Below, piece after piece: positions 55,159 to 63,528 of a DNA stretch of 64,000 bases (positions are counted from its first letter, which is position 1; the number at the start of each line of letters is the position of its first letter). The notes under the pieces were generated by a model. That model had not been told where the DNA came from. It did no database searches and saw nothing but the letters and a program-made list of their open reading frames with translations. This DNA comes from Stomatobaculum longum (GTDB lineage: Bacteria; Bacillota; Clostridia; Lachnospirales; Lachnospiraceae): positions 1 to 64,000 of the forward strand of contig JH590864.1 of assembly GCA_000242235.1 (NCBI GenBank), given 5' to 3'. The position numbers were made by a program, and so were the translations under genes.

Positions 55159-55200
55159 GCATTGTGGGAAAATCTAAACTTTTGGATTTTCCTACAATGC
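55159..55200. repeat. 16-bp inverted repeat near the nested-element left end
   Basis: GCATTGTGGGAAAATC pairs with GATTTTCCTACAATGC (one G-T) around a 10-base loop. No T tract follows. It is about 85 bases from the inferred insertion point and could be a recombinase-related structure or a transcription barrier. Confidence 0.6.
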
Positions 55201-55250
55201 CGACTACGGCGGAATCCCTCCCACTCCTTATATCTTTCTTTCCGTATACA

Positions 55251-55279
55251 TTGAATTTGTATTTAGTAAATGCTATAAT
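55251..55279 (+). promoter_or_regulatory. Promoter of the P-loop kinase gene
   Basis: -35 TTGAAT, a 17-bp spacer and an extended -10 (TGC TATAAT, 55274-55279). Confidence 0.8.
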
Positions 55280-55348
55280 GTCCCTATTCAAATTATAAAT
55301 GTGTTGAATTAGTTACATGTACATATTTTTTGTGCCGGAGGAAGTGAA

Positions 55349-55870
55349 ATGAAACAAAAAATTTATCTCATTACAGGCTTAATGGCTTCTGGAAAATCTA
55401 CAGTTTCCGATTTACTGGCAAAATCAATAGAAAAATGCGTCCATCTTCGTGGTGATGTGTTCCGAAAAATGATTATTTCAGGCAGAGAAAATATGTCAGC
55501 TACCCCATCAGCGGAAGCAGTCCGCCAGCTGTACCTTCGATACAAATTGACTGCTGATGCGGCAAGGTCATACTTTGACAACGGCTTTTCTGTAGTGATC
55601 CAAGATAACTACTACGGTGATGAATTAAACCGAATGATAAATTATCTGCATAAATACCCTGTTGAGGTTGTCGTTCTTTGTCCAGATGTGGAAACAATAA
55701 AAGAAAGGGAACGATACAGGGAGAAAACAGGCTATTCCGGCTTTACGGTTGAAACCTTATACGATACATTTATGCAGACAACACCACGGATCGGCTTTTG
55801 GCTGGACAATTCCAATCAAACACCACAGCAGACAGCAGAAACCATTCTGAACACCAGGAAGCCGGTATGA
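55349..55870 (+). CDS. P-loop kinase-like protein (AAA_33/zeta-toxin-like fold)
   Basis: This 173-residue protein opens MKQKIYLITGLMASGKSTVS, a clear Walker A (GLMASGKS). It continues with 'HLRGDVFRKMI' and 'VVIQDNYYGDELN', as in small kinases and zeta-toxin or antibiotic-phosphotransferase relatives. A lid region 'ERERYREKTGYSGFTVETLY' follows. The substrate is unknown. It lies upstream of the tet gene with its own promoter and GGAGG Shine-Dalgarno; no antitoxin gene is adjacent, which argues against a classical toxin-antitoxin pair. Confidence 0.72.
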   Translation: MKQKIYLITGLMASGKSTVSDLLAKSIEKCVHLRGDVFRKMIISGRENMSATPSAEAVRQLYLRYKLTADAARSYFDNGFSVVIQDNYYGDELNRMINYLHKYPVEVVVLCPDVETIKERERYREKTGYSGFTVETLYDTFMQTTPRIGFWLDNSNQTPQQTAETILNTRKPV

Positions 55871-56231
55871 TTGTTACATATAAGGGGAAGAAAAATTTCT
55901 TTTAAGTACTTTCTTTCCTAAAACTGATGTGATATAATAGCTTCATTCCAGAAAAGGAGTAAAAAATATGCGGCAAGGTATTCTTAAATAAAACTATAAT
56001 CAAATAGTGGGAACAAAGAATTATGATAGCTCCTTTTGTGGGGGCTTGGTTTTTTGTACCCAATTTAAGAATACTTTTGCCTTATCAATTTTGACATATT
56101 CAAAAAACAGCAATCACAAATAGGTGTATGCTGTATATGTGTATGTCCGCAAATTAGAATCCCCAGTGGTAAAAGTATTTTACTGCTGGGGATTTTTATG
56201 CCCTTTGGGGCTGTAAAGGGAGGACAATCAC
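55871..56231 (+). promoter_or_regulatory. Promoter, leader peptide and attenuator of the tet gene
   Basis: An extended -10 (TGA TATAAT, 55933-55938) is followed by AAAAGGAGT and a seven-codon leader ORF MRQGILK (55968-55991). GTATTCTTAAA in the leader ORF can pair with TTTAAGAATAC about 80 bases later, and a terminator-like stem ATCCCCAG/CTGGGGAT with a T tract lies at about 56158-56200. This is the arrangement known for translationally coupled transcription attenuation of tet(M)/tet(O)-class genes. Confidence 0.8.
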
Positions 56232-58151
56232 ATGAAAATAATCAATATCGGCATTCTGGCCCATGTAGACGCAGGAAAAACTACATTGACAGAAAGTCTG
56301 CTATACACCAGTGGAGCGATTGCGGAACAGGGAAACGTGGATAAAGGGACCACAAGAACAGACACTATGATTTTGGAACGGCAACGGGGAATTACCATTC
56401 AGACAGCGGTTACTTCTTTTTATTGGAATGATTATAAAATCAATATCGTGGACACTCCCGGTCATATGGATTTTTTAACCGAAGCATACCGCTCTTTATC
56501 TGTCCTTGACGGAGCTGTTTTAGTCATTTCAGCAAAAGACGGCGTACAGGCACAAACCCGTATATTATTCCATGCGCTTCAGAAAATGGACATTCCGACA
56601 ATTATCTTTATAAATAAGATAGACCAAAATGGGATCGACCTGCAGTGTGTTTACCAAAGCATTAAAGATAAACTTACCAGTGATATGATTGTCATGCAGG
56701 AGGTTTCCCTGTCGCCAAAGATAACCATGACCGATATTTCTGATTTAGACAAATGGGATATGATTATTTCCGGAAGCGATGAACTATTAGAACGATATGT
56801 TGCAGAGGATTCTTTGGATATACAGGAATTACAATATGAAAAGTGCAAAAGAACCAGATGCTGCTCTTTGTTTCCTGTTTATCATGGGAGTGCAAAAGAC
56901 AATTTAGGAACAGAAAAACTGATTGAAGCGATTATAGAAACTTTCATTACAGAAACGGACGATATTCAGTCTGAATTATGTGGATATGTTTTTAAGGTTG
57001 AGTATACAGAGCGGAAAAAACGGCTTTCTTATTTACGCCTGTATCATGGGACGCTCCATTTACGGGATACCCTGCTGCTGTCAAAAAAGGAAAAAATAAA
57101 GATTACAGAAATGTGTATTCCGTCAAATGGTGAAATCGTCCCGGCTGACCATGCCTGTCCGGGAGAAATTGTTATTTTAGCTGATGATACTTTGAAACTG
57201 AACGATATCCTGGGAAATGAAAAACTCCTGCCTCACAAAACACGGATTGATAATCCCATGCCATTACTTCGGACAACGGTAGAGCCGCAAAAGCCGGAGC
57301 AAAGGGAAGCCCTGTTAAATGCCCTCGCAGAGATTGCTGATACAGACCCTCTTTTGCATTTTGACATTGATACTGTTACCCATGAGATTATGTTATCTTT
57401 TTTGGGAAAAGTACAGTTAGAAGTTATTTGTTCGCTATTAGAAGAAAAATATCATGTGGGCGTGGCTATGAAAGAGCCTTCGGTTATTTATCTGGAAAGA
57501 CCGCAAAAAAAAGCGAGCTGCACGATTCATATTGAAGTGCCGCCGAATCCGTTTTGGGCATCTATTGGTTTGACTGTAACACCGCTTCCTGTTGGAAGCG
57601 GAACACAATATAAAAGCGAGGTATCTCTCGGCTATTTAAACCAAAGTTTTCAAAATGCCGTCATGGAGGGTGTGCGTTATGGAATGGAGCAGGGCTTATA
57701 TGGCTGGGGAGTGACAGACTGCCAAATTTGTTTTGATTATGGAGTTTATTACAGCCCGGTCAGCACCCCCGCTGATTTTCGTTTTCTTGCGCCTGTCGTG
57801 TTGGAGCAGGCATTGAAAAAAGCAGGGACACAACTGTTGGAACCATACCTTTCCTTTACCCTTTTTGCACCGCAGGAATATCTTTCACGGGCTTATAATG
57901 ATGCACCAAAGTATTGCGCAATCATTGAATCAACCAGACTTGAAAAAGATGAAGTTATTTTTAAGGGTGAAATCCCTGCCCGTTGTATCGGTGAATATAG
58001 GAATGATCTGAATTTTTATACAAATGGAAGAAGTGTCTGCATTACAGAATTAAAAGGGTATCAGGAAACTTCCGGCGAGCCTGTATTTCAGCCACGCCGC
58101 CCGAACAGCCGTTTAGACAAGATCCGGCATATGTTTCAGAAGATAATGTAA
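56232..58151 (+). CDS. tet(32): Tetracycline resistance ribosomal protection protein
   Basis: This is a 639-residue EF-G-like GTPase that removes tetracycline from the ribosome. The G motifs are AHVDAGKT (G1), the G2 region 'RGITIQTAV', DTPGH (G3) and NKID (G4). The C-terminal domain IV/V region ends '[18 protein letters not shown]'. Length and sequence match the Tet(O/W/M/32) class. Central segments such as '[20 protein letters not shown]' agree best with Tet(32) as I remember it, and mosaics with Tet(O) exist, so the exact allele is uncertain. GGGAGG precedes the ATG. Confidence 0.9.
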   Translation: MKIINIGILAHVDAGKTTLTESLLYTSGAIAEQGNVDKGTTRTDTMILERQRGITIQTAVTSFYWNDYKINIVDTPGHMDFLTEAYRSLSVLDGAVLVISAKDGVQAQTRILFHALQKMDIPTIIFINKIDQNGIDLQCVYQSIKDKLTSDMIVMQEVSLSPKITMTDISDLDKWDMIISGSDELLERYVAEDSLDIQELQYEKCKRTRCCSLFPVYHGSAKDNLGTEKLIEAIIETFITETDDIQSELCGYVFKVEYTERKKRLSYLRLYHGTLHLRDTLLLSKKEKIKITEMCIPSNGEIVPADHACPGEIVILADDTLKLNDILGNEKLLPHKTRIDNPMPLLRTTVEPQKPEQREALLNALAEIADTDPLLHFDIDTVTHEIMLSFLGKVQLEVICSLLEEKYHVGVAMKEPSVIYLERPQKKASCTIHIEVPPNPFWASIGLTVTPLPVGSGTQYKSEVSLGYLNQSFQNAVMEGVRYGMEQGLYGWGVTDCQICFDYGVYYSPVSTPADFRFLAPVVLEQALKKAGTQLLEPYLSFTLFAPQEYLSRAYNDAPKYCAIIESTRLEKDEVIFKGEIPARCIGEYRNDLNFYTNGRSVCITELKGYQETSGEPVFQPRRPNSRLDKIRHMFQKIM

Positions 58152-58232
58152 CGTCTTGCGCAATGCAAGCGTTCATTGCTGGCTATTGCGAAATATCATT
58201 GATAAAATCAGCATCAGAGAGGAGGAACCATT

Positions 58233-58688
58233 TTGAACCAGAAACAGACGGATATTACAACAGGAAAGCAAATACGTCATCTGCGAACACAATCGGGAAT
58301 GACACAGGAAGAACTGGCTGGGGAATTGAATGTTACCCGGCAGGCGCTATCGAATTGGGAGAGAGATGTTAATGAACCCGATTTAAATACGTTGAAAAAA
58401 ATTTGTTTTCTTTTTGGAGTCCACATGGACGATTTTGCGAAGGAGGTAATAACAAAAATGGAAACATGTGAAAAAAAAGAGAAACGACAATTTAATAAGT
58501 ATGATATGGCAATTGGACTTTTTTATGGTGTCGGGATATTTCTTGGCATTGGTATTTTCTTTGTTGGCGGTTTTATGACAATGTCGGGTGCAGGGTGGGG
58601 AGCATCACTATTTGGCGGTGGCTGTTTTTCTCTTGTATTTGGCTTGATATGCCATGCAGTTATTACATTGAGAAGAAATGACAAATGA
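58233..58688 (+). CDS. XRE-family regulator with C-terminal membrane helices
   Basis: This is a 151-residue protein. Residues about 11-65 form a Cro/C1-type helix-turn-helix ('IRHLRTQSGMTQEELAGELN', 'VTRQALSNWERDVNEPDLNT'). Two hydrophobic segments follow ('AIGLFYGVGIFLGIGIFFVG' and 'GASLFGGGCFSLVFGLICHA'), so the DNA-binding domain is membrane tethered. The start is TTG at 58233 with GAGAGGAGG upstream. The target is unknown; it follows the tet gene and may sense envelope conditions. Confidence 0.85.
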   Translation: MNQKQTDITTGKQIRHLRTQSGMTQEELAGELNVTRQALSNWERDVNEPDLNTLKKICFLFGVHMDDFAKEVITKMETCEKKEKRQFNKYDMAIGLFYGVGIFLGIGIFFVGGFMTMSGAGWGASLFGGGCFSLVFGLICHAVITLRRNDK

Positions 58689-58768
58689 TGACATATCCTG
58701 CTTTCTAGACTTTTCGGTCATATCGCGTAAAAAAGCCGCTGCTTTTGGCTTTCCAATAGCGGCGGCAA

Positions 58769-58804
58769 AGGGAAATATCCTTTGAATACCTTACAGAAGA
58801 AAAG
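58769..58804 (+). pseudogene. 36-base remnant of a sigma-like gene
   Basis: Read in one frame it gives REISFEYLTEEK, against REISLEYLTDEK in the intact sigma-like gene at 59874. Flanking bases show no more homology, so only this scrap survives between the XRE and methyltransferase genes. It indicates an earlier rearrangement that brought these cargo genes in. The rest of 58689-58901 shows only a GCCGCT/AGCGGC hairpin. Confidence 0.65.
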
Positions 58805-58901
58805 TTTTGCAGCATTATAAAAATAAAAGCCTATACCATTTTGGAAAGAAAAGATACATAATAGTCAAGACGGCAACAATCAGAAGTTATGGAGGGTAAC
58901 A

Positions 58902-59669
58902 ATGGAATATAGTAAGGAAGATTTAATGGAAGCAAAAAGGCAAATTTTGGGAGTGGGAGAGAACATGGGAACAGAGGAAAGTAAAAAAATCTGGGAGAAA
59001 AACGCACAATTTTGGGATAATGCAATGGGTGACGAATCTAATGAATTTCACAGAGAGGTAGTGCGTCCCAAAGTAACGGAACTTCTATCTCCTAATCCTG
59101 CGGATTACATTTTGGATATTGCGTGTGGCAATGGAAATTATTCTTCGTATCTTGCACAAAGAGGCGCTTCGATTGTCGCTTTTGATTACAGCAAAAAAAT
59201 GATAGAATTGGCTAAAAGACGGCAATCACAATATGCAAAACAAATTGAATTTTGTGTAGCGGATGCGACCAATAGAGAAAGTATATTAGAATTAAAAAGA
59301 AATCGAGCCTTTACGAAAGCAGTTTCTAATATGGCAATTATGGATATTACGGATATTGAACCACTTCTTATGGCTGTTTATGAACTGTTGGAGGAAAGCG
59401 GAATTTTTGTCTTTGCAACGCAACACCCTTGTTTTATCACGTTGACTGAAAAATATATGACACCGCACAGTTACTATGGTATAGCGATTGAAGGGCAACC
59501 GGAGGAGCAGATTTATTATCATCGTTCCATACAAGATATTTTTAACCTTTGTTTTAGAGCTGGATTTGTCATTGATGGATTTTATGAAGAATGTTTCAAA
59601 AACAACAAAGAAATTCCTATGGTAATGATAGTAAGGCTTAAAAAGGTAAAACGTGATAGCTTAAAATAA
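58902..59669 (+). CDS. Class I SAM-dependent methyltransferase
   Basis: This 255-residue methyltransferase has the SAM-binding motif I DIACGNGNYSSYL, with the acidic residue after strand 2 in 'IVAFDYSKKMI' and motif in 'FCVADAT'. The later 'GIFVFATQHPCFITL' segment occupies the usual strand 5 place. The first 20 residues (MEYSKEDLMEAKRQI) look unrelated to methyltransferases and resemble N-termini of other element proteins; an ATG at residue 22 (GTEESKKIWEKNAQFW follows) has its own GGGAG, so a fusion or alternative start is possible. The substrate is unknown. Confidence 0.82.
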   Translation: MEYSKEDLMEAKRQILGVGENMGTEESKKIWEKNAQFWDNAMGDESNEFHREVVRPKVTELLSPNPADYILDIACGNGNYSSYLAQRGASIVAFDYSKKMIELAKRRQSQYAKQIEFCVADATNRESILELKRNRAFTKAVSNMAIMDITDIEPLLMAVYELLEESGIFVFATQHPCFITLTEKYMTPHSYYGIAIEGQPEEQIYYHRSIQDIFNLCFRAGFVIDGFYEECFKNNKEIPMVMIVRLKKVKRDSLK

Positions 59670-59873
59670 ATTCAAGTTTGCCGGATAAATAGCAAACCTG
59701 GCCGAGCCAGTCAACGGTCAAGATGAACGGGCTTCGCCCGCCGTTGACAGCCCCGCCCGGTTTTGCAGTTAGGCAGTCAAGGAGCGACAGCCTAAAGTGC
59801 TGCCGCCCCTTACTATCATAAAAAGCAACTACTAACCAGCCACAGCCCTTTTGGGAGGAAAGGGGGATTTTCC

Positions 59874-60320
59874 ATGACCTGTACAGAAGAATATCGGGAA
59901 CATATCGAGTACACTTTCCATGCCTTTTGCAAAGTCGTTATCCGAAATGCAACGATCAACGCAGCGAGGACACGGAGCAGGAAGCACAAAAGAGAAATAT
60001 CCCTTGAATACCTCACAGACGAAAAGCACTACCCTTTAGGCACGACAGATGAATATTTCCAAGCCCCGGAGCCGGACGAGGAATACATACTTACCCTTTG
60101 CGGCGATACGGTCATTTTCAGCAGCGGCTTACTTGCGGAAGCCCTGTCACGGCTGGACGAACGGGAGCGGGAAATGATTTACCTGTCCTTTTTCAAGCGT
60201 ATTCCACAGCACGAAATTGGCAGACAGTACGGGCGCAGCCGCAGCACAGCGGGCTACCATATCCGAAAAGTCCTACGGCAGCTCCAAGCGGAAATGGAGG
60301 GAATGGCATATGAGAAATAA
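59874..60320 (+). CDS. Sigma-70-family-like regulatory protein of Tn916/Tn1549-type elements
   Basis: This 148-residue protein has a C-terminal sigma region 4: 'LAEALSRLDEREREMIYLSF' then the helix-turn-helix 'IPQHEIGRQYGRSRSTAGYH' and 'IRKVLRQLQAEMEG'. Such genes occur with a small HTH gene in Tn916- and Tn1549-like elements, where they control element functions. GGAGGAAAGGGGG lies before the ATG. It overlaps the next gene by 11 bases. Confidence 0.85.
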   Translation: MTCTEEYREHIEYTFHAFCKVVIRNATINAARTRSRKHKREISLEYLTDEKHYPLGTTDEYFQAPEPDEEYILTLCGDTVIFSSGLLAEALSRLDEREREMIYLSFFKRIPQHEIGRQYGRSRSTAGYHIRKVLRQLQAEMEGMAYEK

Positions 60321-60513
60321 TAGGCTTCTCCCCTATGAAACAATCGTCCAAGCCACCAGCGGGGAGCCGGAAGCGGTGGGAACTGTATTGCAGTATTACC
60401 GCCGCCGCATACAATGTGCCGCCCGTGTGAATGGACGGGTAGACCAAGATACAGAGGACTACATCACCCAGACGCTTCTCACAGCTATTTTCAAGTTCCG
60501 CTTTGGGAGATAG
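60310..60513 (+). CDS. Small HTH_16-type regulatory protein of conjugative elements
   Basis: This is a 67-residue protein, 'NNRLLPYETIVQATSGEPEA' then 'VGTVLQYYRRRIQCAARVNG', matching the small helix-turn-helix protein that follows the sigma-like gene in Tn916-type elements. The start ATG at 60310 lies in the 3' end of that gene. The usual next genes (excisionase and integrase) do not follow; mobilization genes do. Confidence 0.8.
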   Translation: MRNNRLLPYETIVQATSGEPEAVGTVLQYYRRRIQCAARVNGRVDQDTEDYITQTLLTAIFKFRFGR

Positions 60514-61137
60514 CCCTACCGCCTACAACTGAATAACCGCCGCTTCGCCGGCAACCAGAAAGCAGTAAATCTATTCAACAGATTTGCTGCTTTTTTTCGT
60601 TCCTGTTTGGCATTTTTGAAAATCCCCAGTATGAAAAAACAAAAGGGAAAATTGCCGCCGCAGTTGGCAAAATCCCTTACTTATCCGTGGAGGGTATCAA
60701 AGAAAAAAATACTGCCATTGTCCGCCTTTTTCGGCTTGCGTGGTGTTGTAGGGAATAAGGGGAAATTCTAAAAATCTCCGTCCATTTTGCTTTGCGTGGT
60801 GTTGTAGGTAGTGAAAGGAAAATTTTCAAGATATGCCGGAATAGCGGGTAGCAAAGCCCTTTTGAAACGTCTTGTTAGCGGAAAGTACGGAAGCCGGGGA
60901 ACGCCGGAGTTTTTCAGAGCAAGATTCTACCGCAGTACCAAAATTCGCTTATCGCTCATTTTGCCCCTGCGGGAATCTTGTTGGGGAGTGCCTTCCCCAA
61001 ACCCTGCTTATGCGGCTTACGCCGCTGGAAAATCCCTCAAAATAATTTTTCGGATTTTTCAAAAACAGTTCCGCTTTACACCCTGTTTTTCTCCTATTAG
61101 TGAGAGGACACCACGCACAGCCGAAGGAGGTTTTACC
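60514..61137 (+). other. Candidate oriT and mobilization leader
   Basis: No gene is present in 624 bases upstream of mobC. The 17-mer TTGCGTGGTGTTGTAGG occurs twice in direct orientation (60736-60752 and 60792-60808). Further right are inverted repeats TTGGGGA/TCCCCAA (60981-61000) and GCGGC/GCCGC (61012-61025). Direct and inverted repeats next to mobC and a relaxase gene are what an origin of transfer should look like; the nick site cannot be placed. Confidence 0.55.
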
Positions 61138-61536
61138 ATGCGAAAACGATATAACACGCCGCACCGCAGCCGGGTAGTCAAGACACGCATGACCGAGGAA
61201 GAATACGCCGAGTTTGCGGAAAGGCTTTCTGCTTACAACATGAGCCAAGCCGAGTTTATCCGGCAAGCCATAACCGGGGCAGCCATACGCCCCATCATAA
61301 CCGTTTCCCCCGTCAATGACGAGTTGCTTGCCGCTGTCGGGAAGCTGACCGCCGAATACGGCAGGATCGGCGGCAACTTAAACCAGATAGCCCGGACGCT
61401 GAACGAGTGGCACAGCCCCTACCCGCAGCTTGCCGGGGAGGTACGGGCGGCGGTTTCCGACCTTGCTGCCCTAAAGTTTGAAGTCTTGCAGAAAGTGGGT
61501 GACGCTGTTGGCAACATTCAAACATATCAGCTCTAA
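61138..61536 (+). CDS. mobC: MobC-family mobilization protein
   Basis: This 132-residue protein has a ribbon-helix-helix N-terminus ('RVVKTRMTEEEYAEFAERLS', 'YNMSQAEFIRQAITGA') and the MobC hallmark 'YGRIGGNLNQIARTLN'. MobC proteins bind oriT and help open it for the relaxase. CGAAGGAGG precedes the ATG at 61138. The relaxase start lies inside its 3' end. Confidence 0.9.
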   Translation: MRKRYNTPHRSRVVKTRMTEEEYAEFAERLSAYNMSQAEFIRQAITGAAIRPIITVSPVNDELLAAVGKLTAEYGRIGGNLNQIARTLNEWHSPYPQLAGEVRAAVSDLAALKFEVLQKVGDAVGNIQTYQL

Positions 61537-63130
61537 AAATGCGGACTATGGCGCAGCGGAAGCCTATCTCACATTTGAGCATGACGAGTTTACCATGAAG
61601 CCCACCCTTGATGAAAACGGGCGGCTGATACCGAGGGAGGATTACCGCATTTCTTCCCTCAACTGTGGGGGCGAGGATTTCGCTGTTGCCTGTATGCGGG
61701 CTAATCTCCGCTATGAGAAAAACCAAAAACGGGAAGATGTGAAAAGCCACCACTATATCATCAGCTTTGACCCACGGGACGGGACAGACAACGGCTTGAC
61801 CGTAGACCGGGCGCAGGAGCTGGGCGAGCAGTTCTGTAAAGAGCATTTCCCCGGACACCAAGCCTTAGTCTGCACCCACCCGGACGGGCATAACCACAGC
61901 GGCAATATCCATGTGCATATCGTCATCAACTCCCTGCGGATTTATGAAGTCCCGCTTCTGCCCTACATGGACAGACCAGCCGACACACGGGAGGGCTGCA
62001 AGCACCGCTGCACCAACGCCGCTATGGAATATTTCAAGAGTGAAGTCATGGAGATGTGCCACCGGGAGGGGCTTTACCAAATCGACCTCCTAAGCGGCAG
62101 CAAGGAACGGATAACCGAACGGGAATACTGGGCGGCAAAGAAAGGACAGCTTGCCCTTGATAAAGAGAACGCTGTCAGAGAAGCCGCAGGACAGCCGACC
62201 AAGCCCACCAAGTTTGAAACGGACAAGGCGAAGCTGCGCCGGACGATACGGCAGGCACTTTCCCAAGCTGGCAGCTTTGACGAATTTTCTTCCCTTTTGC
62301 TGCGGGAGGGTGTGACCGTCAAGGAGAGCCGGGGGCGGCTTTCCTACCTCACGCCGGACAGGACAAAGCCTATCACAGCCCGGAAGCTGGGGGACGATTT
62401 TGACAAGGCTGCTGTCCTTGTCCTGCTTACGCAGAACGCCCACAGAGCCGCCGAACAGAGCAAAGCCATACTCGAATACCCTGCCGCGGTTAAAAAGCTG
62501 TCACAAGGGGAAAAAACCACAAAAACCACCCCGGCAGACAACACCTTGCAGCGCATGGTTGACCGGGAAGCCAAGCGAGCCGAGGGCAAGGGCGTGGGCT
62601 ATGACCGCTGGGCGGCAAAGCACAACCTAAAGCAAATGGCAGCTACCGTTACCGCCTATCAGCAGTACGGCTTTTCTTCCCCGGAGGAACTGGACGAAGC
62701 CTGTTCTGCCGCCTATACCGCCATGCGGGAAAGCCTTACAGAGCTGAAGCAGATGGAAAAGACGCTGAACGGGAAAAAGGAGCTGCAACGGCAGGTGCTT
62801 GCCTATTCCAAGACCCGCCCTGTCCGGGACGGGCTGAAACAGCAGAAAAACGCCAAAGCAAAAGCAGCCTACCGTCAGAAGTACGAAAGCGACTTTATCA
62901 TAGCAGACGCAGCCGCCCGCTATTTCAGGGAAAACGGCATTTCCAAGCTGCCGAGCTATAAAGCCCTGCAAGCAGAGATTGAAACCCTTATCCAAGAGAA
63001 AAACAGCGGCTACAACGATTACCGGGCAAAACGGGAGGAATACCGCCGCTTACAGACTGTCAAGGGCAATATCGACCAGATTTTACACCGGGAGCGCAAG
63101 CCTGTGAAAAGGCAGGAACAGGAACGATAA
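61508..63130 (+). CDS. Relaxase/mobilization nuclease (MobA/VirD2, MOBP type)
   Basis: This 540-residue relaxase nicks oriT and leads the strand into the recipient. It begins (TTG at 61508) MATFKHISSKNADYGAAEAY; the Tyr in this region is the likely nucleophile. Motif III is visible as 'HNHSGNIHVHIVINS', the metal-binding histidine triad. The C-terminal half is charged and coiled. It matches Tn1549-type relaxases. Translation is coupled to mobC by overlap. Confidence 0.9.
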   Translation: MATFKHISSKNADYGAAEAYLTFEHDEFTMKPTLDENGRLIPREDYRISSLNCGGEDFAVACMRANLRYEKNQKREDVKSHHYIISFDPRDGTDNGLTVDRAQELGEQFCKEHFPGHQALVCTHPDGHNHSGNIHVHIVINSLRIYEVPLLPYMDRPADTREGCKHRCTNAAMEYFKSEVMEMCHREGLYQIDLLSGSKERITEREYWAAKKGQLALDKENAVREAAGQPTKPTKFETDKAKLRRTIRQALSQAGSFDEFSSLLLREGVTVKESRGRLSYLTPDRTKPITARKLGDDFDKAAVLVLLTQNAHRAAEQSKAILEYPAAVKKLSQGEKTTKTTPADNTLQRMVDREAKRAEGKGVGYDRWAAKHNLKQMAATVTAYQQYGFSSPEELDEACSAAYTAMRESLTELKQMEKTLNGKKELQRQVLAYSKTRPVRDGLKQQKNAKAKAAYRQKYESDFIIADAAARYFRENGISKLPSYKALQAEIETLIQEKNSGYNDYRAKREEYRRLQTVKGNIDQILHRERKPVKRQEQER

Positions 63131-63315
63131 AAACCGCCCCAAAATGTACCCGAACCTATACAGAACAAGGGGGCTGCCCCGTACCCTATCCGCAAATACC
63201 AAAGGATTTTTTAACGGGCTTATAGGGCAGAAAAAACCCGAAAATGATACCGAGATGATACAGAATTACCGCCGATACCGCCACACCAGCGGAAACGGCA
63301 GAAAGGAGCGCACCC

Positions 63316-63528
63316 ATGCCAAGAATGAGCAAGAAACGGCGGCTGGAATGGTCTTTTTTCCTGCGGCAAGTGAAAGTCGGGAATTCCACCTGCGATCGTA
63401 TCACATACAATGACCTCTGCCGGGGCTGTACCCATAGCTGCAAGCAGAGCTTCCGGGCGGTTATCATACTCTGCCCCCACTACTACTCCAAACGCCGGAA
63501 AAAGGAGGACAGGGACAATGGCAGATAA
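63316..63528 (+). CDS. Small cysteine-containing element protein
   Basis: This 70-residue basic protein, with 'TYNDLCRGCTHSCKQSFRAV' and 'IILCPHYY', contains a probable zinc-binding CxxCxxxC cluster. It is located between relaxase and replisome organizer, as in Tn1549-like elements. It overlaps the next gene by 11 bases. The function is unknown. The 185 bases before it hold no gene. Confidence 0.65.
   Translation: MPRMSKKRRLEWSFFLRQVKVGNSTCDRITYNDLCRGCTHSCKQSFRAVIILCPHYYSKRRKKEDRDNGR

Noticed and set aside
55349-55870. P-loop kinase as a zeta-type toxin
   Set aside because: No antitoxin gene is adjacent and the fold is shared by many small kinases, so only a general call is justified.
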